From contig CAZOQT010000002.1 of NCBI GenBank assembly GCA_964582265.1, forward strand, positions 8,879 through 72,878: a DNA stretch of 64,000 nt, read 5' to 3'. The notes below the pieces were generated by a model. The model was given only the letters and a program-made list of their open reading frames with translations. It did not search any database and was not told the DNA's origin. The translations under genes were made by a program, and so were the position numbers. Numbering within the stretch: the first letter of the stretch is position 1; each line of letters starts with the position of its first letter. This DNA comes from JBAZYK01 sp964582265 (GTDB taxonomy: Bacteria > Patescibacteriota > Gracilibacteria > UBA1369). Of the stretch, positions 35,111 to 43,680 are shown one piece after another.

Positions 35111-35665
35111 ATGCCACATAAAGATTCAGAAAAATTAATTCGCGCTTTGATTGAACACATTGGCGAAGATCCGGAAAGGGAAGGCCTAAAGGATACGCCA
35201 AGACGTGTGATTGCGGCTTATGATAAGCTTTTTGAAGGTTATAAAAAAAAGCCGGAAGATGTATTAACGGTTTTTGGGGATGAGCTTTATGATGAAATGA
35301 TCGTGGTTAAAAATATTGAATTTTATTCGATGTGCGAACATCACATGATGCCTTTTTTTGGACAGGCGCACATAGGGTATATTCCCGATGGCAAAATTAT
35401 TGGCCTTTCCAAATTACCAAGGCTGGTAGAAATTTACGCTCGTAGACTGCAAAATCAGGAACGACTCACTAATCAAATTGCTAAAGCTTTATACGAAATC
35501 TTAAAACCAAAAGGAGTAGGCGTAATTCTGGAAGCTAAACATTTTTGTATGATGGCGCGCGGAGTGGAAAAGCAAAACAGTGAAGTAACCACTTCTGCCT
35601 TAATTGGACTGTTTAAAAAAGACTTGAATACCCGCGGCGAGTTTTTAAAGTTGGCGGGAAAATAA
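35111..35665 (+). CDS. folE: GTP cyclohydrolase I (FolE)
   Basis: 184 aa. Converts GTP to 7,8-dihydroneopterin triphosphate for folate or queuosine-type pterin routes. Motifs: REGLKDTPRRVIAAYDKLFE, VKNIEFYSMCEHHMMPFFGQ (zinc Cys and catalytic His), HIGYIPDGKIIGLSKLPRLV, QERLTNQIAKALYEIL and AKHFCMMARGVEKQNSEVTT (second zinc Cys). Full length of the short bacterial type. Its product also feeds queuosine precursors in other bacteria, a possible link to QueG. Confidence 0.96.
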   Translation: MPHKDSEKLIRALIEHIGEDPEREGLKDTPRRVIAAYDKLFEGYKKKPEDVLTVFGDELYDEMIVVKNIEFYSMCEHHMMPFFGQAHIGYIPDGKIIGLSKLPRLVEIYARRLQNQERLTNQIAKALYEILKPKGVGVILEAKHFCMMARGVEKQNSEVTTSALIGLFKKDLNTRGEFLKLAGK

Positions 35666-35740
35666 ATTAAGCCAAGCCGATTTTAAGTAAAGCTTCCCGT
35701 TAAAGTTGATTCCTTTTAGAACCACGATTAAGATGTGGAC

Positions 35741-36352
35741 ATGACTGCATTTTTGCCAAAATCAATTCAGAAATTAATCGAAGAATTTTCCAGACTACCA
35801 GGTGTTGGGCCAAAATCGGCACAGCGCATGGCAATGCATTTGCTGTACAGCCCCGAAAGCAGAGTACAGCAACTTTCAGAGGCGGTTTCTAGTCTTAAAA
35901 AAGGCCTGGAATTCTGTAAATTTTGCTGGAACATAGCCGAGGGCGATCGCTGTCTGGTGTGCTTGGATCAAGCAAGGAATCAACATCAAATATGCGTCGT
36001 AGAAGAAGTACTGGACGTTGTGGCGCTAGAAAAAACTTTTGAATTTAGAGGGGTTTACCATGTCTTGCATGGAGTTTTGTCACCTGTTGATGGTATTGGG
36101 CCAGATCAACTTAAGGTGCAGGCCCTGGTGAACAGGCTTGATTTAGTTGAGGACAAATCACAAATCGAAGTAATTTTAGCAACTAATCCAAGTCTGGAAG
36201 GAGAAACCACAGCCATGTACTTAATGCGCTTATTAAAACCCATGGGTGTGCGCGTAACACGTATTGCGCGCGGACTACCTGCGGGAGGGGACTTGGATTA
36301 TGCAGATGAAATGACCCTTTCTAAAGCAATGCAGGGGCGTCATGATTATTAA
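35741..36352 (+). CDS. recR: Recombination mediator RecR
   Basis: 203 aa from the ATG at 35741; a GTG six bases upstream is the alternative. Helix-hairpin-helix FSRLPGVGPKSAQRMAMHLL, four-Cys zinc finger CKFCWNIAEGDRCLVC, and Toprim domain with VVEEVLDVVALEKT, VILATNPSLEGETTAMYL and RIARGLPAGGDLDYADEMTL. Acts with RecF/RecO in loading RecA at gaps. Its stop overlaps the ispE stop by 4 bp (convergent). Confidence 0.96.
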   Translation: MTAFLPKSIQKLIEEFSRLPGVGPKSAQRMAMHLLYSPESRVQQLSEAVSSLKKGLEFCKFCWNIAEGDRCLVCLDQARNQHQICVVEEVLDVVALEKTFEFRGVYHVLHGVLSPVDGIGPDQLKVQALVNRLDLVEDKSQIEVILATNPSLEGETTAMYLMRLLKPMGVRVTRIARGLPAGGDLDYADEMTLSKAMQGRHDY

Positions 36353-37188
36353 ATCTCCCAGACTTTTCCTTTTGATTTTAATTTTTGTTGCGCCTGTTTC
36401 ATGTTTTTTTTCGATTTAAAAGCAACAAACATTGCAGGACCTGCCCCAGAAACTTGCATTAATAATATATTGAATTTAGATAATTCCTTTTTAAAAGAGG
36501 CAATCTGCTTTTGGTACAGCAGGTCAAAATCATTTTCAAAAAGCTGCTCATTTACTTGTGATTTTGGACTTGTTTTGCTTTTTGGCACCGCACTTAATAA
36601 TTCATAGGCATTCGCGGTAGAAATTTTACGTGAATTCTTGGGTAAAAAAAGCAGGGTGTGTTTTAGTGACGATTTAATTTTTTTTAGTAAATTGGGGCTT
36701 CCTTTAAATTGTGAAATTTTTTCTCCAAAGTGGGTTCCAGCGGCGAGCCCACCTTTTAAAAAAAATGGACCATCCATCCCGATTTTGCAGGCTAAGTTTT
36801 GAAATTTCCGAGGAGATATTTTTAAATCATAAAGGTTATTTATGGCTTTGATGGTGGCAATAGCGTCGCTGGTGCCTCCACCTAAACCGGCAGTAACCGG
36901 AATGTTTTTTTTAAGAACTATTTTTAAACCGGCCTTTTTTAGCGAGGGATATTTCTCTTGTAGAATATTAAATGCCTTGATGATTGTGTTATTGCGCGAG
37001 ATGCTAAGCTTATTTTTTTCTGATCCTATGATTTTTAATTTTAACCCCGGGCTGCGCAATTTTAAAAAAGTGATTTCATCAAAAAGATTTACCTGCTGCA
37101 TTACTGTGAAAATCTTATGATAGCCGGACTTGTCTTTTTTTAAGACCTTAAGCAAAAGATTGATTTTGGCGTAAGCTTTGACTTTCAT
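36349..37188 (-). CDS. ispE: 4-diphosphocytidyl-2-C-methyl-D-erythritol kinase (IspE)
   Basis: 279 aa. GHMP kinase of the MEP pathway, phosphorylating CDP-ME at the 2-hydroxyl. Signs: KVKAYAKINLLLKVLKKDKSGY (conserved Lys/Asn), VTAGLGGGTSDAIATIKAIN (ATP loop) and DGPFFLKGGLAAGTHFGEKI. C-terminal LMQVSGAGPAMFVAFKSKKN is the third GHMP motif. 15 bp downstream of ispDF, same strand. Confidence 0.93.
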   Translation of the reverse strand: MKVKAYAKINLLLKVLKKDKSGYHKIFTVMQQVNLFDEITFLKLRSPGLKLKIIGSEKNKLSISRNNTIIKAFNILQEKYPSLKKAGLKIVLKKNIPVTAGLGGGTSDAIATIKAINNLYDLKISPRKFQNLACKIGMDGPFFLKGGLAAGTHFGEKISQFKGSPNLLKKIKSSLKHTLLFLPKNSRKISTANAYELLSAVPKSKTSPKSQVNEQLFENDFDLLYQKQIASFKKELSKFNILLMQVSGAGPAMFVAFKSKKNMKQAQQKLKSKGKVWEI

Positions 37189-37203
37189 TTGATTGGTAAA
37201 AAT

Positions 37204-38439
37204 TTATTTACATTTTTGGAGCGAAACTATCGCCAAGCACTGTAGCCCTTGGCCTTTTCCAAAGGCGGTAAGATTTTTGCCGGTCGTGGCGGTTAGGCCT
37301 ATGCGCGTGGGATCAATCCCGGTAATTTTAGCGAGGGAATTTTTTATTTGGGGGCTTAAGGCGTCCATTTTGGGTCTTCTACCTTCAACCATAAGCCCAA
37401 TATTATTTAGGAAAAAACCTTTTTGTTGCATTTTTTTAAGGGCATTTTGCAGGTAAATTTTGCTATCTTTAATGTTTTTTTCTTTAAAAAGCGGCGTAGC
37501 AAAGTAGCCTAAAGACTTTTCGCCAAGTGCTTGTAAAATGGCATTACAAAGAGCATGGATAATCACGTCGCCGTCCGAGTCGGCATTTAGTTTTGGCGTG
37601 TTTTTAATTTTAACGCCGCCCAAAATTAAACCGTGATTTTTTTCTTCCGGGGTTGTATCGAATTCATGACTATCCTGGCCGATACCAACTAAATAATCTT
37701 TTGGAGCATCGCCAATTATGGCTTTAAGCTTATCATAATCCGCGGGGACAGTAATTTTAAAATTATTAGCAGAGGCCTGAATAAATTTTATTTTGACTGG
37801 TTTTTGATTCTGGAATTTTTTATCTTTTAATAAATTTTCGATCAGACTGGCTTCATCCGTAAAAGTTAGCCGCTCTTTCTTTGCCTTATTTACTGCCATT
37901 GTAAGGATGCCGTATTTAAAAACCTGGGGTGTTTGGGCGGCTCTTAAATTATCACGATTGTGAGTTTTAATGATAAAATCATTTTTAACTTCTTTAACCG
38001 TATCGGAAATTTTATGGCCACAAATTGCCGCTCCATGTTTTTGAGCAGCCCTGATGGTGGCAGAAATTTCCGCTTCTGTAACAAGAGGATTCGCCGCATT
38101 GTGAATTAAAATCAAATCTTCCGGAGATGGTGTTTTGTGGCGATTTTGGTTAGACGAGAGGGCTTTCAGGCCTTTCAACATGGAAGCTTGACGGGTTTTG
38201 CCGCCGATCAATAATCTACTAACCTTTGGGAAATGGCTTTTTTTAAGCAACTTATTGATGGCCTTGAAATTTAAAAAATTTGACACTATAAATATTTGAG
38301 AAATTTCAGGATGGTCGTGGATGGCCAAAATGGAATGGTATAAAAGGGGATGGCCAAGCACAGGCAAAAAAAGTTTATTTTTCCCGTAGCGAGCTGAGCT
38401 ACCTGCGGCTAAGATAATGGCATTTACTTGAAGTTTCAT
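37204..38439 (-). CDS. ispDF: Bifunctional IspD-IspF fusion
   Basis: 411 aa. Residues 1-230 are the CTP:MEP cytidylyltransferase (IspD): AIILAAGSSARYGKNKLFLP, IHNAANPLVTEAEISATIRA and AAQTPQVFKYGIL. Residues 245-411 are MECDP synthase (IspF): YLVGIGQDSHEFD (zinc Asp/His), GLILGGVKIKNTPKLNADSD, GDVIIHALCNAILQAL and IGLTATTGKNLTAFGKGQG. Fused IspDF is known from some Proteobacteria; it joins two non-consecutive MEP steps. Upstream of ispE. Confidence 0.94.
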   Translation of the reverse strand: MKLQVNAIILAAGSSARYGKNKLFLPVLGHPLLYHSILAIHDHPEISQIFIVSNFLNFKAINKLLKKSHFPKVSRLLIGGKTRQASMLKGLKALSSNQNRHKTPSPEDLILIHNAANPLVTEAEISATIRAAQKHGAAICGHKISDTVKEVKNDFIIKTHNRDNLRAAQTPQVFKYGILTMAVNKAKKERLTFTDEASLIENLLKDKKFQNQKPVKIKFIQASANNFKITVPADYDKLKAIIGDAPKDYLVGIGQDSHEFDTTPEEKNHGLILGGVKIKNTPKLNADSDGDVIIHALCNAILQALGEKSLGYFATPLFKEKNIKDSKIYLQNALKKMQQKGFFLNNIGLMVEGRRPKMDALSPQIKNSLAKITGIDPTRIGLTATTGKNLTAFGKGQGLQCLAIVSLQKCK

Positions 38440-38460
38440 ATGTTAACTAAATTAATTTGC

Positions 38461-38817
38461 ATGGAAGAACTTAACGTTGGACAGGAGGACTTGGATTTTT
38501 ATAAGACGGTCGCAAAAAATGAGGCTTGTGAACTAAATGAAAGGCTGATAACTCTGGAGGCCAAGGAACTCTGTAGGAATCCTCATCAAGTCACTCCGCG
38601 TTGTGCTGAAATCAGAAATATGCGAACTTTTATAAATGAACTCAATGGGCATGGTGAAGATTTAAATTTAGAAGATCTCCTGGAAATAATGGATGACTTG
38701 GTAACACTAAGATCCCGGATAGAAGGCTTGGAGGCTGACCCTAATTATGCCGGCAAATCTGGAGAGATCGCCCGCGAGTTGGCTCAACAGGTAACAAACG
38801 CTATTTTTGAGCAATAA
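38461..38817 (+). CDS. Small helical unknown protein inside the MEP cluster
   Basis: 118 aa from the ATG at 38461; an ATG at 38428 would overlap the start of ispDF. Sequence such as ERLITLEAKELCRNPHQVTP and LEDLLEIMDDLVTLRSRIEG reads as a real soluble helical protein. It is encoded on the plus strand between two minus-strand MEP genes and overlaps dxr by 17 bp at the 3' end. No family recognised. Confidence 0.6.
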   Translation: MEELNVGQEDLDFYKTVAKNEACELNERLITLEAKELCRNPHQVTPRCAEIRNMRTFINELNGHGEDLNLEDLLEIMDDLVTLRSRIEGLEADPNYAGKSGEIARELAQQVTNAIFEQ

Positions 38818-39892
38818 TAATTTCATCGTAAATTTCTAAAAATTTAATTTTATTATTAAGAAATTTTTGGATAGCTTTCTCGTTAGCTGTGATTAATTTT
38901 TTTGCTGCTAAAGGCCCTCGCTGAGCAAATTTAAGAACCAATTCCGGCCCCTTTAAAACAGACAAATCCGGCTTTGAAAATCTAAGGCCAGTTAACTGTT
39001 CAAAATCTAAATGTGCCCAATTATTCGATAACCGTTCGGGATAACTTAACGCATAACTGATTGGCAGCCGCATGTCTGAAGCGGCCATTTGGGCCTTAAT
39101 GCCGCCATCTTTAAACACCACAAAAGAGTGGACAATACTTTCGGGATGGATCAATATCTCGACCTGATTTTGATTTAAATTAAATAAATGCATGGCTTCT
39201 ATTTTTTCGAAACCTTTATTCATGAGGGTTGCAGAATCTATGCTGATTTTTGCTCCCATTTTCCAAGTGGGATGATTAAGCGCCTGATCTGGGGTGACAT
39301 TTTCAAGCTCTGCCTTTGACTTTCCATAAAATGGGCCGCCAGAACAAGTTAATATAATTTTTTTTATATTTTTTGGGTCTTCACCCTGCAAACATTGAAA
39401 TATGGCGGAATGTTCGGAATCGATTGGGATAATTTGAACTTTATTTTTGTGGGCAAGCGTCATGATTTTTTTTCCTTCGGCGACAATAAGTTCCTTGGTG
39501 CCAAGTGCAATTTTTTTGTGAGTTTTAATCGCTTTGATTAAGGCTGAAAGGGAAGATAATCCGCTACTCACAAATACTACCTTGTGTACTTTGGGGTTAC
39601 CTGCAATTGCTTCGACCCCACCAGCCCCGGACAAAACCTCCGTTTGTGAGGTGGAGGGGAGTAATGCGCGTATCTTTTTTGCAGCTGCGCTATCAAAAAC
39701 AGCCACGAACTGTGGCTTAAATTCCTTAATTTGCTTAATTAAAAGGTCGACATTTGTGTTTGCTGCGAGTGCAAAAATTTTAAAACGACTTGGATTTGCA
39801 CGAACAATATCCAACGTTTGCTGGCCCAAAGAGCCAGTCGATCCAATAACTGTTAGAAGCTCTAAATTGGAGCCTCTGCTGCCTTTTTTCAT
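38801..39892 (-). CDS. dxr: 1-deoxy-D-xylulose 5-phosphate reductoisomerase (Dxr)
   Basis: 363 aa. Converts DXP to MEP with NADPH. Signs: TVIGSTGSLGQQTLDIVRAN (Rossmann), ALGTKELIVAEGKKIM, VQIIPIDSEHSAIFQCLQGE (metal and substrate loop), LTCSGGPFYGKSKAEL, HPTWKMGAKISIDSATLMNK and IEILIHPESIVHSFV-like QVEILIHPESIVHSFVVFKD. Slightly shorter than the common 380-400 aa at the C-terminus. First gene of the MEP cluster. Confidence 0.95.
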   Translation of the reverse strand: MKKGSRGSNLELLTVIGSTGSLGQQTLDIVRANPSRFKIFALAANTNVDLLIKQIKEFKPQFVAVFDSAAAKKIRALLPSTSQTEVLSGAGGVEAIAGNPKVHKVVFVSSGLSSLSALIKAIKTHKKIALGTKELIVAEGKKIMTLAHKNKVQIIPIDSEHSAIFQCLQGEDPKNIKKIILTCSGGPFYGKSKAELENVTPDQALNHPTWKMGAKISIDSATLMNKGFEKIEAMHLFNLNQNQVEILIHPESIVHSFVVFKDGGIKAQMAASDMRLPISYALSYPERLSNNWAHLDFEQLTGLRFSKPDLSVLKGPELVLKFAQRGPLAAKKLITANEKAIQKFLNNKIKFLEIYDEIIIAQK

Positions 39893-39953
39893 TTGTAAAG
39901 AATGATCAAAGTGGCTTTATTATAAGTTTTTTTGCTTTCTTGTCTAGTTTATG

Positions 39954-39982
39954 TTGACTTGAAAGCCTATTTTGTTTATTAT
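39954..39982 (+). promoter_or_regulatory. Predicted sigma70 promoter for infC-rpmI-rplT
   Basis: TTGACT (39954-39959), 17-nt spacer, TATTAT (39977-39982). A single perfect DnaA-box-like TTATCCACA (39979-39987) overlaps the -10 and is probably coincidental. Confidence 0.6.
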
Positions 39983-40025
39983 CCACAAGCCTTCTAGCGC
40001 ATTTTTAGATATTAATTTCTAAAGT

Positions 40026-40535
40026 ATTAGTAAAAATCTTCGCATAAACAGGCAAATTCGCGTTCCTAATGTTCGTCTTATTGATGAGGCGGACAACCAG
40101 TTGGGGCTTAAAACTCTGGAAGAAGCCTTGCAACTTGCGGCGGAAAGTGGACTTGATCTGGTTGAGGTTGCACCTCAAGCTAACCCCCCTGTGTGCAAGA
40201 TATTGGACTTTGGAAAGTACCAATATCGACAACGAAAGATCGAGCAAAAACATAAAAGAATGCAGAAACAGGCCGAAATGAAAGGTCTCCGCCTGAGTCT
40301 GCGTATAGATAAGCACGATCTGGACACCAAAGTACGCCAAGCGCGTGGCTTTCTGGAGGACAGGAATAGCGTTAAAGTGACCCTTATTTTTAAGGGCAGA
40401 GAAGCGTCTCATGCTGAACTTGGTAAAGAAAAACTGGTGTATTTTATAGAGAACTTAAAGGAAGTAGCACAGGTAGAAGAGCAGCCAAAGAGACAAGGAA
40501 ATTCTATGTTTATGGTTTTAACTCCACTTAAATAA
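40026..40535 (+). CDS. infC: Translation initiation factor IF-3, apparent AUU start
   Basis: 169 aa if started at ATT (40026). The frame is open only back to a stop at 40020-40022, and before TTG 40101 it contains no ATG, GTG or TTG. Yet the residues upstream (KNLRINRQIRVPNVRLIDEA) are clearly the conserved IF-3 N-terminus (INxxIRxxxVRLID). An ATT codon gives (M)SKNLRINRQIR. ATA at 40044 is a weaker choice. E. coli infC also starts at AUU for autoregulation. The rest of the protein is standard: LDLVEVAPQANPPVCKILDF, LRIDKHDLDTKVRQARGFLE and VKVTLIFKGREASHAELGKE. First gene of infC-rpmI-rplT. Confidence 0.93.
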   Translation: MSKNLRINRQIRVPNVRLIDEADNQLGLKTLEEALQLAAESGLDLVEVAPQANPPVCKILDFGKYQYRQRKIEQKHKRMQKQAEMKGLRLSLRIDKHDLDTKVRQARGFLEDRNSVKVTLIFKGREASHAELGKEKLVYFIENLKEVAQVEEQPKRQGNSMFMVLTPLK

Positions 40536-40544
40536 CTAAAAAAC

Positions 40545-40739
40545 ATGAAACTTAAATCACACAGCGCGAGCAAAAAGCGCGTTAAAATAAGTGCAAAAGG
40601 TAAGCTGAGTTTTCAAAAATCAGCAAAAAAACATTTGCTTACAAACAAATCAAAACGCCAAAAGAAGGCTTTTAAGGATGGTAAACCTTTGACCTTAAGA
40701 GCAACCAGGAACTTCAAGAGACTTCTTCCTTACGCATAA
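40545..40739 (+). CDS. rpmI: Large ribosomal subunit protein bL35
   Basis: 64 aa. MKLKSHSASKKRVKISAKGK, then HLLTNKSKRQKKAFKD and a final RATRNFKRLLPYA, all as in L35. 9 bp after infC, 24 bp before rplT, the conserved order. Confidence 0.96.
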   Translation: MKLKSHSASKKRVKISAKGKLSFQKSAKKHLLTNKSKRQKKAFKDGKPLTLRATRNFKRLLPYA

Positions 40740-40763
40740 TTTAAATCTTTATAAAAATTAGTC

Positions 40764-41111
40764 ATGACTCGTATTAAACGTGGCGTTGCATCTCATCGCC
40801 GACATAAAAGGTTACTTAAGGGCACAAAAGGTTACAAGAACCTTGCAACCCGCACAGTAAAATGGGCAAAAAATGCCACACACAAAGCTGGACAAAACAG
40901 TTACAAAGGCCGCAAACTCCGTCGTCGTGATTTCCGCTCACTTTGGATTACACGTATCAACGCTGCGTGCCGTGAAGCAGGAGTTACTTATAGCCGTTTG
41001 ATGAGCGCTTTACTAAAAGCAAAAATCAAGGTTGATAGAAAAATCTTGGCTGAACTTGCTGTTAACAATCCAGAAGTATTCAACAAATATTTGGAGATTG
41101 CGAAGAGCTAA
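40764..41111 (+). CDS. rplT: Large ribosomal subunit protein bL20
   Basis: 115 aa. MTRIKRGVASHRRHKRLLKG, RRDFRSLWITRINAACREAG and LLKAKIKVDRKILAELAVNN match L20. Last gene of the operon, followed by a strong terminator. In other bacteria L20 represses this operon by binding its mRNA; nothing in the leader proves that here. Confidence 0.97.
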   Translation: MTRIKRGVASHRRHKRLLKGTKGYKNLATRTVKWAKNATHKAGQNSYKGRKLRRRDFRSLWITRINAACREAGVTYSRLMSALLKAKIKVDRKILAELAVNNPEVFNKYLEIAKS

Positions 41112-41152
41112 TCAGTAGTTGTCGGAGGAAAAGAACGATTAATGTAAATAAA

Positions 41153-41181
41153 AAGCTGCGGTAAAACTGCAGCTTTTTTTG
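41153..41181 (+). terminator. Rho-independent terminator after rplT
   Basis: AAGCTGC (41153-41159) pairs with GCAGCTT (41169-41175), followed by a run of seven T. Confidence 0.85.
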
Positions 41182-41189
41182 TATCGTAA

Positions 41190-41465
41190 TTATCCAATAT
41201 TAAAATCCTCGTAAATTTTAATCGGTAGAGTCGTAAACTCTACTTCTATATTTGTAACGTTGGCTTGAGCCGGACCTTTTTTGCACCACTCAATAAACTC
41301 ACGCAAAGAGTCCTCTGGCCCCTGCGCAAGCGCCTCCACAGAGCCATCCGGGAGGTTTTTGACCCAGCCTTTTAAGCCAAGCTCCTGCGCTTTTTCCTGC
41401 GCCTCTGCGCGATAGAATACACCCTGGACGCGGCCAAAAATATTAAGGTGAACCTCTTTGAACAT
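41190..41465 (-). CDS. acyP: Acylphosphatase
   Basis: 91 aa. HLNIFGRVQGVFYRAEAQEK (phosphate-binding GRVQGVxxR with catalytic Arg) and GLKGWVKNLPDGSVEALAQG (catalytic Asn). Hydrolyses acyl phosphates; the physiological role is often unclear. 10 bp downstream of the cyclophilin gene. Confidence 0.95.
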   Translation of the reverse strand: MFKEVHLNIFGRVQGVFYRAEAQEKAQELGLKGWVKNLPDGSVEALAQGPEDSLREFIEWCKKGPAQANVTNIEVEFTTLPIKIYEDFNIG

Positions 41466-41475
41466 GAATTTTGAA

Positions 41476-42252
41476 TTATTTTTCTTCTGTGGCTGACTCG
41501 AACTTGGTTATTGTAATTGATTTAACATTAACAATTTGGCTTGGGTGCTCGGTGCCTTCGACTTCCAGATTTTGAATAGCCTCAGCCACTTCCATGCCTT
41601 CATAAACCTGGCCAATTGGGGAATATTTCCCATCCAAAAAAGATGTGCCCTGCTTGTTTGTGACAATAAAAAATTGGCTACCAATAGAAACCGGAGCCAT
41701 TGTTTTGGCCATGGAAACAGTACCGTAAAGGTGCACGATTTCTTTTACAATCTCGTTAGGAAGATCGTTTCCCAATCCCTTGTAGCTGTAGCCGCCTGTT
41801 CCGTTACCGTTGGTAAAATCGCCAGTTTGAATCATAAAATCCTTAACCACGCGATGAAAAGGCACATTGGTGTATTTCTTAGCCTTAGCAAGTTCAATAA
41901 AATTTTTGGTGAGTTCAGGCACTTGCTTTACAAAAAGTTTCATTTTCATTGTGCCGAAATCGGTATCGATTATCGCGATTGTGTCGCCTTTCTGAGGAGG
42001 GAAAAGTTGTGGACGTTGTTTGATCATGTCAGGTGAATATTTAAGAATAGTAGTTTGAATTTGAGGAGAGGCCTCTGGAGAAAGTGACTTTTGAATCTCT
42101 GATGAGTTTTGGGTATTAACAGCATTATTCTGGCCGGTTGTTTGAGTGTTAACAGGTGAGTCCTGAGTAGAACAACCAGACAAAAAGAGAGCCGTTAAAA
42201 TCGCACTTGCGATGAAAATATTTTTTGATGTTTGTGCCGATTTTTTTTGCAT
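41476..42252 (-). CDS. Cyclophilin-type peptidyl-prolyl isomerase lipoprotein
   Basis: 258 aa. Signal peptide with lipobox FLSGC (Cys near residue 27), a Gln/Asn/Thr-rich linker, then the cyclophilin domain: TIAIIDTDFGTMKMKLFVKQ, FHRVVKDFMIQTGDFTNGNG (catalytic Arg in FHRVV), ASQFF-like SIGSQFFIVTNKQ, and the C-terminal FLDGKYSPIGQVYEGMEVAE. Expected to fold proteins outside the membrane. In tandem with acyP. Confidence 0.93.
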   Translation of the reverse strand: MQKKSAQTSKNIFIASAILTALFLSGCSTQDSPVNTQTTGQNNAVNTQNSSEIQKSLSPEASPQIQTTILKYSPDMIKQRPQLFPPQKGDTIAIIDTDFGTMKMKLFVKQVPELTKNFIELAKAKKYTNVPFHRVVKDFMIQTGDFTNGNGTGGYSYKGLGNDLPNEIVKEIVHLYGTVSMAKTMAPVSIGSQFFIVTNKQGTSFLDGKYSPIGQVYEGMEVAEAIQNLEVEGTEHPSQIVNVKSITITKFESATEEK

Positions 42253-42381
42253 ATTGGGTTTTGTTAATTTGTTGATTTTTGAGGGGAGGCTTTGCCTGCT
42301 TAAACTTGCCCTTTTGGCTTAAATTTGCTATCTTTTGGCCTGTTAGAAGCAGGCAATTTGCGCCTAAGCGACAATGAACCT

Positions 42382-43662
42382 ATGAAAAAATTCTTCAAAC
42401 AGACAGTCTTTGGGATCTTATTTTTTTTGACGCGTGTGCGCGTAAAAAGATTGCGCCCGTTTATTATAGGCGTTACTGGTTCAGTTGGCAAAACCAGTAC
42501 AAAGGATGCAATTTATACCATACTTAAAACACGTTACAACATCTTGCGAAATGAAAAAAGTTTTAATACGGAATTTGGCCTACCCCTGGCTATTTTAGAG
42601 CAGCCCTCCGGTTTTTCTTCCATGGTTGATTGGGCTAAAATTCTTTTGGCTAGTGTGGGGAAAGCTTTTTTTGGCGGGCGACATTTACAAATGATGGTTT
42701 TAGAAATGGGGGTGGATAAACCAGGGGATATGGACTTACTGCTAAAGTTGGTCAATCCCCAAATTGGCGTAATGACTGCGATTAAACCTGTTCATTTAGC
42801 CCCAGGGCAGTTTAAAGATCTGGATGATATTTTTTTGGAAAAGGTGAAGCTGGTTAACCAACTACCACAAAAGGGCTATGCGATCTTAAACGCGGATGAT
42901 CCGATGATTGTGTCCCTGTATAACAAATTGGAATGTAAAAAATTATTTTATGGTTTTTCGGAGGTGGCTGAATTGAAAGTCATTACGCTGGAAAGTACAA
43001 ATATAGGCATCAGATTCACGATATCTTACAAAGAGGCTGTGCAGATTTGTGAGTTTAATTTACCAGGCAGGTTTCAAATTTATGTAATTTTGCCGGCGAT
43101 TGCCGTGGCACTAACCCAGGGTTTTACATTGCAAGAAGCGTGTGAGGCGCTACAAAACTATAAGCTGCCACCGGGCAGAATGAATTTAATTGAAGGAGTG
43201 AATGACTCCACGATAATCGATAGCTCGTATAATGCTTCGCCCGAGGCCACCAAGGAGGCTTTGCGGGTTTTGTCTGATTTCCCGGGAAAGCGTAAAATTG
43301 CGGTGCTTGGTAGCATGAACGAGTTAGGGCAATCTGCGGAAAAATATCATCGAGAGTTGGGCAAAGAGGCAGCTTTGTTGGTGCATTTTTTGTTTACTGT
43401 GGGAGAACAAGCGGAATGGGTTTTTGATGAAGCTGCGCGAAATGGGCTATTATTAAACCCGTCGACTGATGCTATAAGGCACTTTAAAACAGTTGAAGAG
43501 GCTGCTCATTTTTTAAAAACTTTTTTGCAAAAAGATGATATTATGCTGGTGAAAGGATCCCAGAATAATGTGCGTCTGGAAAAGTTGATTGCGGCTTTAA
43601 TGTTGCATCCGGAAGAGGCAAAAGAAAGTCTGGTAAGACAGGATAGACTTTGGCAAAAATAG
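42382..43662 (+). CDS. murF: UDP-N-acetylmuramoyl-tripeptide--D-alanyl-D-alanine ligase (MurF-like)
   Basis: 426 aa from the ATG at 42382. Mur ligase: ATP loop GVTGSVGKTSTKDAI, central VLEMGVDKPGDMDLLLKLVN and NADDPMIVSLYNKLE, and C-terminal PPGRMNLIEGVNDSTIIDSS with YNASPEATKEALRVL. It lacks the usual N-terminal UDP-MurNAc-binding domain of about 80 aa: only a basic/hydrophobic stretch (KKFFKQTVFGILFFLTRVRV) precedes the ATP loop. This is a truncated or alternative MurF-like form, perhaps membrane-associated. 18 bp before holB. Confidence 0.85.
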   Translation: MKKFFKQTVFGILFFLTRVRVKRLRPFIIGVTGSVGKTSTKDAIYTILKTRYNILRNEKSFNTEFGLPLAILEQPSGFSSMVDWAKILLASVGKAFFGGRHLQMMVLEMGVDKPGDMDLLLKLVNPQIGVMTAIKPVHLAPGQFKDLDDIFLEKVKLVNQLPQKGYAILNADDPMIVSLYNKLECKKLFYGFSEVAELKVITLESTNIGIRFTISYKEAVQICEFNLPGRFQIYVILPAIAVALTQGFTLQEACEALQNYKLPPGRMNLIEGVNDSTIIDSSYNASPEATKEALRVLSDFPGKRKIAVLGSMNELGQSAEKYHRELGKEAALLVHFLFTVGEQAEWVFDEAARNGLLLNPSTDAIRHFKTVEEAAHFLKTFLQKDDIMLVKGSQNNVRLEKLIAALMLHPEEAKESLVRQDRLWQK

Positions 43663-43680
43663 GAGATTAATTATTTTAAA

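Noticed and set aside
39979..39987. Perfect DnaA box upstream of infC, and another at about 24366 inside the kinase gene
   Set aside because: Single copies, one overlapping a promoter -10 and one in coding sequence; no cluster that would suggest an origin.
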